This document shows, piece after piece, positions 1 through 6,997 of a stretch of 11,999 bases of DNA. The notes below the pieces were generated by a model, which was not told where the DNA came from, made no database searches, and saw only the letters and a program-made list of their open reading frames with translations. A program made the position numbers and the translations under genes. How positions within the stretch are numbered: the stretch's first letter is position 1; each line of letters opens with the position of its first letter. Source of the stretch: an uncultured Alphaproteobacteria bacterium (GTDB lineage Bacteria > Pseudomonadota > Alphaproteobacteria > Bin95); NCBI GenBank assembly GCA_913060845.1, contig CAJXVF010000021.1, positions 1-11,999 on the forward strand. Direction: 5' to 3'.

Positions 1-40
1 TCTCTATTCGTCGGCAGCGTCAGATGTGTATAAGAGACAG
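1..40 (+). other. Nextera (Tn5) sequencing adapter, not genomic
   Basis: Positions 8-40 match the Illumina Nextera Read 1 adapter: the TCGTCGGCAGCGTC primer site at 8-21 followed by the 19-base Tn5 mosaic end at 22-40. The seven bases before it, TCTCTAT, equal the 3' end of the standard i5 index S502 (CTCTCTAT). Genomic sequence therefore begins at 41. Reading through the adapter makes artificial peptide starts such as MCIRDR and MYKRQ, which should not be annotated as protein. Confidence 0.98.
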
Positions 41-758
41 GGCAGGAGCGCTTGCAGCCTCTGTGTTCGGGCTGCTGACACAGTTCTTGATGTCCAATCA
101 GGTAGCGACAGGCCTAGCACTCACGATTTTTGGCCTCGGCGTCGCGGCTCTCATCGGCCAGGGCTATTCCGGCGAAACGACACCAGCTTTGCCTGTACTG
201 CCAATTCCGCTGTTATCTGAAATCCCATTCATTGGCCCAATCCTATTCGTCCATGATCCGCTGGTTTATCTGTCGGTGGTGATGGTCTTTGGCGTCACCC
301 TGTTCTTGAACCGAACGCGCGCCGGGTTAATCTTGAAGGCTGTTGGAGACAATCATGACGCGGCGCACGCCATTGGCTACCGGGTTGTGATGGTACGCAT
401 GGCGGCGATTGCATTTGGCGGCGCATGTGCTGGGCTTGGCGGCGCATACCTATCCATCGTGCAAACACCGCTTTGGGTCGAAAACATGACCGCTGGGCGT
501 GGATGGATTGCGCTGGCTATCGTTGTGTTTTCTGCTTGGCGTCCTGCGCGCGCGCTGATGGGCGCCTATCTATTTGGTGGCGTGACACTTATACAGCTAC
601 ACATTCAGGGGCTGGGCATCGAAATTGCGTCGCAATATCTCTCGATGCTGCCCTATCTTGTAACCATTTTGGTGCTCACGGTGATTTCCTACGATAAAAC
701 CCGTGCAAAATTGAACGCTCCGGCCTGTCTTGGCCGCTCGTTTTATGCATCATCCTGA
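41..758 (+). CDS. ABC transporter permease, nucleoside/purine (BMP-associated) type, 5' truncated
   Basis: This is the C-terminal part (about 239 residues) of an integral membrane permease of the branched-chain-type ABC family that works with BMP/PnrA-like binding proteins, importing nucleosides or nucleobases. The visible protein is very hydrophobic, with several membrane segments. It carries the conserved cytoplasmic loop LKAVGDNHDAAHAIGY, which contacts the ATPase, and the later WVENMTAGRGWIALAIVVF and GAYLFGG motifs typical of the NupQ/YufQ subgroup. Family members are about 300 residues, so roughly 60-80 N-terminal residues are missing. The missing part was lost at the contig end, where adapter replaces the sequence; an apparent ATG at 24 lies in the adapter and is not a start. 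The binding-protein gene follows 39 bases downstream on the same strand, consistent with one operon. The ATPase and second permease genes probably lie to the left. Substrate is inferred from family and neighbours. Confidence 0.92.
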
Positions 759-797
759 TATCGAACGACTCGCAAGAATCAAAACGGGGGCGACTTT

Positions 798-1871
798 ATG
801 AAGCGAATGATTTCCAAGCTGGCGGCCTTCTCGGTCGCGGCCTTTGTAGGCGGCGCGGCGCTGGCTGACGATCCGATGAAAATCGGTTTCGTCTATGTCG
901 GCCCAGTCGGCGACCATGGCTGGACCTATGAGCACGAGCAGGGCCGCAAAGCGGTTGTGGCCGAGTTCGGCGACAAGGTGAAAACCACCTATGTCGAGAA
1001 CGTTTCCGAAGGTCCAGATGCGACCCGTGTGATCCAGCAATTGGCCAGAAGCGGCCATGATATGATCTTCACGACGTCATTCGGTTTCATGAACCCAACG
1101 CTCAAAGTCGCTAAAACCTTCCCGAAAGTGAAATTTGAGCATGCGACAGGCTTCAAGCGGGCGAAGAACGTTTCCACGTATTCCGCGCGCTTCTATGAAG
1201 GCCGCACGGTCATTGGCTTGATCGCCGGTAAGATGACCAAATCCAATACGATTGGTTACATCGCGTCATTCCCAATCCCGGAAGTCGTGCGCGGCATCAA
1301 CGCAGCATATCTGGCGGCGAAGAGCGTCAATCCAGACGTCAAAATGAAGATCGTTTGGGTCAACACCTGGTTCGATCCAGGTAAGGAAGCAGACGCTGCC
1401 AAAGCCCTGATCGACCAAGGTGCCGACATCCTGATGCAGCACACAGATTCCCCGGCTGCTATGCAGATCGCAGAAGAGCGTGGCATCCATGCATTTGGTC
1501 AGGCATCAGACATGATCAAGTTCGGCCCGAATGCACAATTGACCTCAATCATTGATGATTGGGCACCGTATTATATCGCTCGGGTTAAGGCTGCCATGGA
1601 CGGAACCTGGGAAAGCCAGGATACGTGGGATGGCATCAAGCAAGGCATGGTCGGCATTGCCGCATTCTCCGATAAAATCCCGGCTGACGTAAAAGCAATG
1701 GCGCAGCAAGCTGTCGACGATATCGTCGCTGGTAAGCGCCACTCCTTCACTGGCCCGATCAACAAGCAGGACGGCACGCCCTGGCTGAAAGCTGGTGAGA
1801 CCGCGAGCGATGGCGATCTGGCAGGTATGGGCTTCTATGTTGAAGGCGTTGACGGCGCATTGCCGAAGTAA
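798..1871 (+). CDS. BMP family (PnrA-like) ABC transporter substrate-binding protein
   Basis: This 357-residue periplasmic binding protein should capture a nucleoside or nucleobase and deliver it to the permease encoded just upstream. Residues 1-23 form a signal peptide (basic MKR start, hydrophobic core, likely cleavage after ALA-23 before DDP). There is no lipobox cysteine, so it is predicted to be soluble, unlike the lipoprotein members of the family. The mature protein starts with KIGFVYVGPVGDHGW, the typical first strand and ligand loop of BMP proteins. It ends with the characteristic FTGPINKQDG...MGFYVEGVDG region. Length is normal. The start at 798 is preceded by a G-rich ribosome binding site at 786-790, seven bases away. 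A long hairpin lies shortly after the stop. The family call is firm; the ligand is not known, and a purine is suggested by the neighbouring 8-oxoguanine-deaminase-like gene. Confidence 0.95.
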   Translation: MKRMISKLAAFSVAAFVGGAALADDPMKIGFVYVGPVGDHGWTYEHEQGRKAVVAEFGDKVKTTYVENVSEGPDATRVIQQLARSGHDMIFTTSFGFMNPTLKVAKTFPKVKFEHATGFKRAKNVSTYSARFYEGRTVIGLIAGKMTKSNTIGYIASFPIPEVVRGINAAYLAAKSVNPDVKMKIVWVNTWFDPGKEADAAKALIDQGADILMQHTDSPAAMQIAEERGIHAFGQASDMIKFGPNAQLTSIIDDWAPYYIARVKAAMDGTWESQDTWDGIKQGMVGIAAFSDKIPADVKAMAQQAVDDIVAGKRHSFTGPINKQDGTPWLKAGETASDGDLAGMGFYVEGVDGALPK

Positions 1872-2031
1872 CGCTCGACTATCGACGGGATGTAACGGCG
1901 ATGGGGCAGGGCATTGTTCTAAAAGAACAATCGCTCCGCTTCATCGCCAGTCCTGTTCACCTCAACACCTGATCGTGCGGGTGAGGGGCATACGTACCGG
2001 CACTGCTTTGCCATCGCCCCAATTCCCATAG
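1872..2031. other. Convergent intergenic region
   Basis: This 160-base gap separates the 3' ends of the binding-protein gene (+) and the deaminase gene (-). It contains the long hairpin at 1897-1948. A weaker bulged stem pairs 1960-1969 with 1979-1986; it is marginal. I see no credible gene here. Confidence 0.7.
1897..1948 (+). terminator. Long imperfect hairpin, candidate terminator or 3'-end structure
   Basis: A 52-nt self-complementary element begins 26 bases after the stop codon of the binding-protein gene. By hand alignment, GGCGATG (1897-1903) pairs with CATCGCC (1942-1948). The inner ATTGTTCT (1913-1920) pairs perfectly with AGAACAAT (1924-1931) around an AAA loop. The purine-rich stretch between them pairs with one A-C mismatch, one bulged C and three G-U pairs, giving about 23 pairs in all. 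There is no T-run after it, so it is not a textbook intrinsic terminator. The three G-U pairs would become C-A mismatches in the opposite transcript, so the structure favours RNA from the + strand. It may end or protect the transporter mRNA, or be a dispersed palindromic repeat. Confidence 0.55.
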
Positions 2032-3381
2032 CTAGTCGTTCATAAGGCCGACAGATAGCTGGTGGTGAGCCGCTAGAACGCTTGGCAGGTCGATTGTGAC
2101 GACCTGGCCTTCTTGAACCACGAATTTACCCTCAATCACCGTATGCCACGCCTGTAGCGGGCCAGCGTGCAGTAATCCCGCCACCCGATCCCAGGCACCA
2201 GAAAGTGCGAGTTCTGACGCCTTGAAGGCTGCAAAGTCAGCGCGCTTGCCAATTTCTATTGAACCTAAGTCATCACGCCCAAGCGCCTTGGCACCACCTC
2301 GCGTTGCCAGTTCAAGAGCGGTCCGGGCGCTCATTGCATCGCCGCCATGGGCGACCCGCTGCAATAGCATCGCTTGTCGTGCTTCATTCATCATATGGCC
2401 TGAATCGTTAGATCCAGAGCCATCAACGCCTAATCCTACATTGACGCCCGCCTGCAGCATCTCACCGATTGGAGCAATGCCACTGCCAAGCCGCATGTTC
2501 GAGCATGGGCAATGGGCGACGCTTACGCCATGTTCTGCGAAAAGCGCGATCTCACGGGCATCAAGCTTGACGCAATGGGCATGCCACACATCGTCGCCAA
2601 CCCAGCCGACATCTGCAGCTTAGTCTCCCGGACTGCACCCAAACCGGTCGTGGGAATAAGCGACATCATCGTCATTTTCAGCCAAGTGGGTGTGCAGCAT
2701 CACGCCCTGATCCCGGGCCAACATCGCAGCGTCTCGCATTAAGCCCTGGCTGACAGAGAATGGCGAGCAGGGGGCGACGGCGACACGGATCATCGCGCCC
2801 GGGTTCGGGTCATGCCAGGTCTGGATGGCCCTCAGGCTGTCTTTCAGAATGGCGGCTTCATTTTCAACTAGACTGTCTGGTGGCAGTCCGCCGTCACTCT
2901 CGCTAATGCTCATGGAGCCGCGGGCTGCGTGCAGGCGAACGCCGATCATCTCGGCCGCCTCAATCTCATCATCCAGCCTGGCGCCATTCGGGAACATATA
3001 GAGATGGTCGGACGAGCAGACGCAGCCCGTTAATGCCAATTCGGCAAGCGCCACCAGAGCTGAAATGCGTATAGCGTCCGGCCCCATTCGCGCCCAGATC
3101 GGGTAATGCGCTTGGAGCCAACCAAACAGCGTTGCGTCCTGCCCTGCAGGCACGGCGCGGGTTAAGTTCTGGTAGAAATGATGGTGCGTATTGATCAAAC
3201 CCGGTGTGGCGATCAGACCGGATAAGTCGATGATTTCGTCGGCGCTTTCAGGCAAGTCTGCATTGGTACCGACCACTTCAATCACGCCGTCCCGTGCGAA
3301 GAAGCCACCGCCTTGAATTTCGCGGCGGGCGGCATCCATGGTGACGAGAATATCGGCATTCCGGGCAAGCAGCGTTGTCAT
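2032..3381 (-). pseudogene. 8-oxoguanine deaminase-like amidohydrolase, interrupted by an in-frame stop
   Basis: A metal-dependent amidohydrolase of the cog0402/8-oxoguanine deaminase group, which hydrolyses the exocyclic amine of oxidised purines. The start at 3381 gives MTTLLARNADILVTMD and has GAGG at 3388-3391, six bases upstream. The frame is 449 codons, normal for the family. Metal and active-site motifs are present: H66-x-H68 in NTHHHFYQNLTR, HTHLAE at 230-235, HAHC with H269, and VDG with D320. The gene is broken by TAA at 2620-2622 (codon 254), and the same frame continues with conserved sequence for another 195 codons. The stop lies in SPGD-stop-AADVGW, where related enzymes have tyrosine (D-Y-L-D-S-V-G-W in the Pseudomonas enzyme as I remember it), so one base change from TAC or TAT explains it. 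Ending at codon 253 would lose H269 and D320. A GTG at 2589 could restart a 185-residue piece. Either a fresh pseudogene or an assembly error. Hydroxyatrazine-type specificity is the main alternative. Confidence 0.85.
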
Positions 3382-3458
3382 CACCAACCTCAAGTTTATG
3401 GCGCTAGGCGTGATTGATGCTTGCGCATAGGCTATCCACTGAAACAAGGGAAGCGCCA
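3382..3458. promoter_or_regulatory. Divergent intergenic region with promoters inferred
   Basis: The deaminase gene (-) and the CoA-transferase gene (+) diverge from this 77-base gap, so each should have a promoter in or near it. The ribosome binding sites are visible: GAGG on the minus strand at 3388-3391 and AGGGA on the plus strand at 3447-3451. I could not pick out a convincing -35/-10 pair or operator on either strand. Confidence 0.45.
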
Positions 3459-4679
3459 ATGTCGAATAATGCTCAATCCGGCCCACTCGCAGGCCTTACG
3501 GTCTTGGATTTCTCACGGGTTATCGCAGGTCCGTTCCTGACCCAGATATTGGGCGACCTTGGCGCTCTGATTATTAAGGTAGAAGCCCCCGGTGTCGGCG
3601 ATGATATGCGGCATTACCGTCCTGCGGGATGGAAGAAGGATGCGCCGGGCTTTGTTGGCCTAAACCGCAACAAGAAAAGTATCGAAATCGATATCACAAC
3701 CGAAGCGGGCCAAGATGTCTGCCGCGCACTGGCCGAAAAGGCAGATATCCTGGTGGAGAATTTCCGCCCCGATGTCATGGAACGATATGGCTTGCATTAT
3801 GCCGCGATGGCAGAGGTCAATCCGCGCCTGATCTATTGCTCAATCTCCGGGTATGGTCATACCAGCCCCTTCAAACTCGTCGCAGGGTATGACCCGATTG
3901 CTCAAGCTGAATCCGGCATGATGTACCTAACTGGCCCGGCGGATGTAGAGCCGCAAAAGGCGGGTGGATCAATCGGCGACAGCTATACAGGCCTCCATGC
4001 AGGCATGGGCATTCTGGCGGCACTGGAAGCCCGCCATCGCACGGGCAGAGGGCAGTTTGTAGATGTGTCGCTGTTCGATTCCATGCTTTCGGCCCTTGGC
4101 TATGTCGCAGCGCACCCTCAGCTGATTGGTGAGGACCCACCGCGTATGGGCAACAAATCTCATGCGCTTGTGCCGCTTGGGGTTTATCAGTGCTCAGATG
4201 GCCCGATCATGATCGTGGTTGGGAATGACCGTCAGTTTGAAAAATTCTGCCGCGATGTCCTGAAACGACCCGATATGCTGGAGGACCCAAGGTATGCGTC
4301 TCTCGCCACTCGGCAGGCCAACCGCGAACCGCTTGAGGCAACGATTGACGCGATCTTCAGAACGAACAATCGCGAACATTGGGTGCAGGTAATGCGCAAA
4401 GCGGGCGTCCCCGCAGGCAGTGTCCGTTCCCCAATGGAAGCAGTACATTCTGACGAGGCGACGGGCCGAAATATGCTGGTGCCAGTCAAGTTTGATGGTG
4501 AGATGGTGGACCTTGTGGCTTCACCCATTCGCCTATCTGAGACACCGGTCGTAGCGCCAACGGAAATCCCAACCCTCGGCGCTCATACAGATTTAATGAT
4601 GGCTGAGGTGCTTGGTTACAGCGCCGACAAGATCGCAGAACTGCGCGCAGTCGGAGCGTTTGGGAAACCGAAAGCGTAG
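3459..4679 (+). CDS. CaiB/BaiF (family III) CoA-transferase
   Basis: This 406-residue soluble enzyme moves coenzyme A between carboxylic acids by the family III mechanism. The N-terminus GPLAGLTVLDFSRVIAGPF followed by LGDLGALIIKVEAPG is the standard CoA-binding start of the family. The catalytic aspartate is D174 in GGSIGDSYTGLHAGMGILAAL, matching the GDS-x-TG region that holds the nucleophile in formyl-CoA transferase. The closing SPIRLSETP motif is also typical, and the length is normal. I chose the ATG at 3459 because AGGGA lies seven bases upstream and homology begins right after; an in-frame ATG at 3414 would add 15 unlike residues. Substrates cannot be read from sequence, as the family includes formyl-, succinyl-, carnitine- and mesaconyl-CoA transferases. 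The gene diverges from the purine deaminase gene, but a metabolic link is not demonstrated. Confidence 0.93.
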   Translation: MSNNAQSGPLAGLTVLDFSRVIAGPFLTQILGDLGALIIKVEAPGVGDDMRHYRPAGWKKDAPGFVGLNRNKKSIEIDITTEAGQDVCRALAEKADILVENFRPDVMERYGLHYAAMAEVNPRLIYCSISGYGHTSPFKLVAGYDPIAQAESGMMYLTGPADVEPQKAGGSIGDSYTGLHAGMGILAALEARHRTGRGQFVDVSLFDSMLSALGYVAAHPQLIGEDPPRMGNKSHALVPLGVYQCSDGPIMIVVGNDRQFEKFCRDVLKRPDMLEDPRYASLATRQANREPLEATIDAIFRTNNREHWVQVMRKAGVPAGSVRSPMEAVHSDEATGRNMLVPVKFDGEMVDLVASPIRLSETPVVAPTEIPTLGAHTDLMMAEVLGYSADKIAELRAVGAFGKPKA

Positions 4680-4680
4680 A

Positions 4681-4718
4681 AGTAACAATGCTCTGTAGAG
4701 ACTTACTGTTCTTCTTTT
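4681..4718 (+). terminator. Weak stem-loop with T-rich tail after the CoA-transferase gene
   Basis: In the 43-base gap between two convergent genes, AGTAA (4681-4685) can pair with TTACT (4703-4707), enclosing a small CTCT-GT-AGAG stem at 4691-4700. A T-rich stretch follows at 4708-4718. The stems are short and separated by an internal loop, so this is only a candidate. Confidence 0.28.
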
Positions 4719-4722
4719 AGCG

Positions 4723-5463
4723 CTAAGGCCCTTTGGGTTCTCTAGCATCTGGAGCTGTACGAGCAGCGTCCAGAACTTTAAATGTATTCGAACGGAAATC
4801 GCGCCTGAACTGCACCCAAAGCACCAAGGCCGTTGCAGAAATGAATAGCGCCGGATCAACAAACCACGCGATGAGTGCCAGCGCGTAGTAGTACGCTCGG
4901 AGCGCCTTATTAAAATGCCCACCAGCCAAATTGGCTAGGCGTGCAGCGCGCCCGCCATAATCATCCAAGACTGCATCATCATCAGTGAATGGGGTCGCAG
5001 CCAGCACGATCGCGCAATAGTTCCACTGCCTAAGGCTCCAAGTAAGGGTGAAGAAGGCATAGGCGAAAAGTGCGGTAACAATCAGCATTTTTGCTTGCCA
5101 GAGCGCCAAGCTCGTCTGTGTCACGAAAGGCAGAGAGTAGGTAACCGAGTGCGCTCGTTCGCCTGCGCCGAGCAGCGTCACCATGCCAGCAAGGATCAAA
5201 ACGGTGGTGCTGGCAAAAAAGCCCACATTGCGCGTTAGGATGGCGATAATATGCGTATCAGCGATCCGCGGATCACGGCGAACGGCCCGGTGCATCCATT
5301 CATGCCTGAATTTGACAGCAGCGCGTGTGAAGTCTGGAATATCCAGCCTTCTTGAATCAGCAAAGTGGTCGTAGATAGGCCACCCCAAGATGAGCATTCC
5401 AAGGCCGATATAGTCGTATATCGAAAGCTCCTGGATGATCGGAAGCGCTGCGTTCACAGCCAC
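4723..5463 (-). CDS. DUF599 domain-containing membrane protein
   Basis: A 246-residue integral membrane protein of the DUF599 family, whose function is unknown. Hydrophobic spans lie near residues 16-34, 80-101, 122-143 and 187-218. The family is recognised by YDYIGLGMLILGWPIYD at the N-terminus and by LTRNVGFFASTTVLILAG and FTLTWSLRQWNYC in the middle. The longest frame uses GTG at 5463. A second GTG at 5457 overlaps the hemH stop as GTGA (5454-5457), the usual four-base coupling arrangement, and may be the true start, removing two residues. Either way the gene should be translated with hemH from the same mRNA. This suggests, but does not show, a membrane role connected with heme or iron. 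Confidence 0.88.
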   Translation of the reverse strand: MAVNAALPIIQELSIYDYIGLGMLILGWPIYDHFADSRRLDIPDFTRAAVKFRHEWMHRAVRRDPRIADTHIIAILTRNVGFFASTTVLILAGMVTLLGAGERAHSVTYSLPFVTQTSLALWQAKMLIVTALFAYAFFTLTWSLRQWNYCAIVLAATPFTDDDAVLDDYGGRAARLANLAGGHFNKALRAYYYALALIAWFVDPALFISATALVLWVQFRRDFRSNTFKVLDAARTAPDAREPKGP

Positions 5464-6527
5464 CCGCCCAATTCACGTACCGCCAAATTCGCCATGAACT
5501 CTGCCTGACCATCGTCATCGTTCAGGCAGGGGACATATGCGAAGTTTTCACCGCCAGCCTCAAGGAATTCTTCCTGCAGGCCAATCGCGAGTTCCTCTAG
5601 CGTTTCCACACAATCCGCTACAAAACCCGGCGAGATCATGGCGACGTTCTTGGCACCTTTGCCCGGCAATGCGCGGATTGTTTCGTCGGCGTAGGGCTGC
5701 AGCCACTCCTTTGGGCCGAAGCGGGATTGGAACGCCATGACCAGTTTGTCCTCTGGCCAGCCAAGACGTTCACGGAGCAAGCGGGCGGTCTTCGCGCAAT
5801 GGCAATGATAGGGATCACCCTTGTCAAAATACTCTTTCGGAAGTCCGTGGAATGAGGCGATCAGTACGTCTGGGGTCCAGTCGAGGCTAGCATAGTGTGC
5901 CTCAACAGATTTCGCCAAAAGGTCGATATGGTCTGGGTGGTCGAACCAGGGCAGGGCTGTGCGAACAGCGGGTTGCCAGCGTTCTTGCATCAACTGGCGA
6001 AATGCCTGATCGCACGCAGTCGCCGTCGTGGCGGCACTGTATTGCGGATATAGCGGCACGAGCAGCAGGCGGTCGCACCCGGCATCAATCATCCGGCGAA
6101 TAGCATCACCCGTAGATGGCTGCCCGTAGCGCATGGCCCAATCGACCATCAGATTAGGATGCCTTGACTGCAGCAGTGCGGCTGTTTTCTCAGTCAAATC
6201 CCGAGTAGTAGTCCGGAGCGGGGATTCGTTCAGCTCCTTATTCCAAATCTGCGCATAGGCATGGCCCGACTTCTTCGGCCTAACGGTCAGGATAATGCCC
6301 TGCAGAATGGGCTGCCAAAGCAGCTTGGGTAGCTCAATAATGCGCTTGTCGGACAGGAATTCGGACAAGTAGCGCCGCATAGACCAGTAATCTGTGGCGT
6401 CTGGCGTGCCGAGATTCAGCAGCAATACGCCGATCTTTGGACCGGGCAGGGGTGGGTGTCCTGACGGTAGTGCGTGGGGCTCAGACATAGGGCGGTCTAT
6501 CCTTTGCGTATTCGACACAAGAGACAT
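5454..6527 (-). CDS. hemH: Ferrochelatase
   Basis: Ferrochelatase inserts Fe2+ into protoporphyrin IX, the last step of protoheme synthesis, at the inner face of the membrane. The signature SFHGLPKEYFDKGDPYHCHC holds the catalytic histidine (H227 of the longest frame). The later CVETLEEL holds the conserved glutamate E308. Other family landmarks are GVLLLNLGTPD near the start, MRYGQP, and LVPLYPQYSAATT. The longest frame gives 357 residues from 6527. I favour the ATG at 6488, giving 344 residues: AAAGGA lies upstream at 6500-6505 (spacing 11), while the upstream ATG has only a poor ribosome binding site and the extra 13 residues do not resemble the family. The 3' end overlaps the DUF599 gene, forming a two-gene unit. 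No sign of damage. Confidence 0.96.
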   Translation of the reverse strand: MSLVSNTQRIDRPMSEPHALPSGHPPLPGPKIGVLLLNLGTPDATDYWSMRRYLSEFLSDKRIIELPKLLWQPILQGIILTVRPKKSGHAYAQIWNKELNESPLRTTTRDLTEKTAALLQSRHPNLMVDWAMRYGQPSTGDAIRRMIDAGCDRLLLVPLYPQYSAATTATACDQAFRQLMQERWQPAVRTALPWFDHPDHIDLLAKSVEAHYASLDWTPDVLIASFHGLPKEYFDKGDPYHCHCAKTARLLRERLGWPEDKLVMAFQSRFGPKEWLQPYADETIRALPGKGAKNVAMISPGFVADCVETLEELAIGLQEEFLEAGGENFAYVPCLNDDDGQAEFMANLAVRELGGWL

Positions 6528-6595
6528 ACCAGCCAGCGGCTTTAAGTCCAGCGCAGCCGGGCCTAGTGTGATGAATTAGCAAAGGGAATGACGAC
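6489..6595. promoter_or_regulatory. Divergent intergenic region between hemH and the VOC gene
   Basis: If hemH starts at 6488, 107 bases separate the divergent genes, and promoters for both units should lie here. On the minus strand TGGACT (6545-6550) and TATGTC (6523-6528) are spaced by 16 bases; as a sigma-70 site this is weak. I see no Irr/ICE-like or Fur-like palindrome. AAAGGGA at 6581-6587 is the ribosome binding site of the VOC gene. Confidence 0.4.
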
Positions 6596-6997
6596 ATGGC
6601 GATCACTGAAGGCGCACACCACATTGGCTTAACTGTCCCAGATTACGAAGCAGCACGGGACTTTTTTGTCGATGTACTGGGCTTTGATGAAATTGGCAGC
6701 AAGCCAGAATATCCAGCAATTTTTGTCAGCGATGGATCACTGATGATCACCCTATGGCGCGCAGATAATCCTGCGACAGCAACGCCGTTTGACCGCAAGA
6801 CCGGCATTGGCCTGCATCATCTGGCGCTGAAAGTCTCTCCAGATGCGATGGATGGTCTGCATGAAAAGCTGATGGCCGCCGCTGGATGCACTATCGAATT
6901 CGCACCAGAACCACTAAATGCAGGCCCCGTGCGTCACATGATGTGCAAGATCCCTGGCGGTATCCGCATGGAGTTTATTGCTCCCCCAAGCACATGA
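6596..6997 (+). CDS. VOC superfamily (glyoxalase/bleomycin-resistance fold) protein
   Basis: A 133-residue protein of the vicinal oxygen chelate fold, with two beta-alpha-beta-beta-beta modules of about 60 residues each. Module one starts with HHIGLTVPDYEAARDFFVDVLGF and module two with GLHHLALKV. Likely metal ligands are H9, H75 and E126 (in RMEFI). The position that carries glutamate in glyoxalase I is T52 here (ITLW), so the ligand set resembles the two-His, one-Glu arrangement of other VOC enzymes more than classical glyoxalase I. The start has AAAGGGA at 6581-6587. Its stop overlaps the next gene's start as ATGA at 6994-6997, indicating translational coupling. Often annotated as lactoylglutathione lyase-like, but the substrate is unknown. 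Confidence 0.9.
   Translation: MAITEGAHHIGLTVPDYEAARDFFVDVLGFDEIGSKPEYPAIFVSDGSLMITLWRADNPATATPFDRKTGIGLHHLALKVSPDAMDGLHEKLMAAAGCTIEFAPEPLNAGPVRHMMCKIPGGIRMEFIAPPST

Noticed and set aside
24..41. ATG at 24 as the start of the permease
   Set aside because: It lies inside adapter sequence; residues MCIRDR are artificial.
1795..2031. 78-codon plus-strand frame overlapping the end of the binding-protein gene
   Set aside because: It begins out of frame inside a clear gene, crosses the hairpin and resembles no protein I know.
2590..2640. Frameshift in the deaminase gene
   Set aside because: The two halves are in the same frame (3381 to 2589 is a whole number of codons); the interruption is one stop codon, not an indel.
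3414..3458. Upstream ATG at 3414 as the CoA-transferase start
   Set aside because: The ATG at 3459 has a well-spaced AGGGA and matches where family similarity begins; the extra 15 residues do not.
4717..4726. Perfect palindrome TTAGCGCTAA at the end of the DUF599 gene
   Set aside because: It is only 10 bases, overlaps the stop codon and has no partner site; chance is the simplest explanation.
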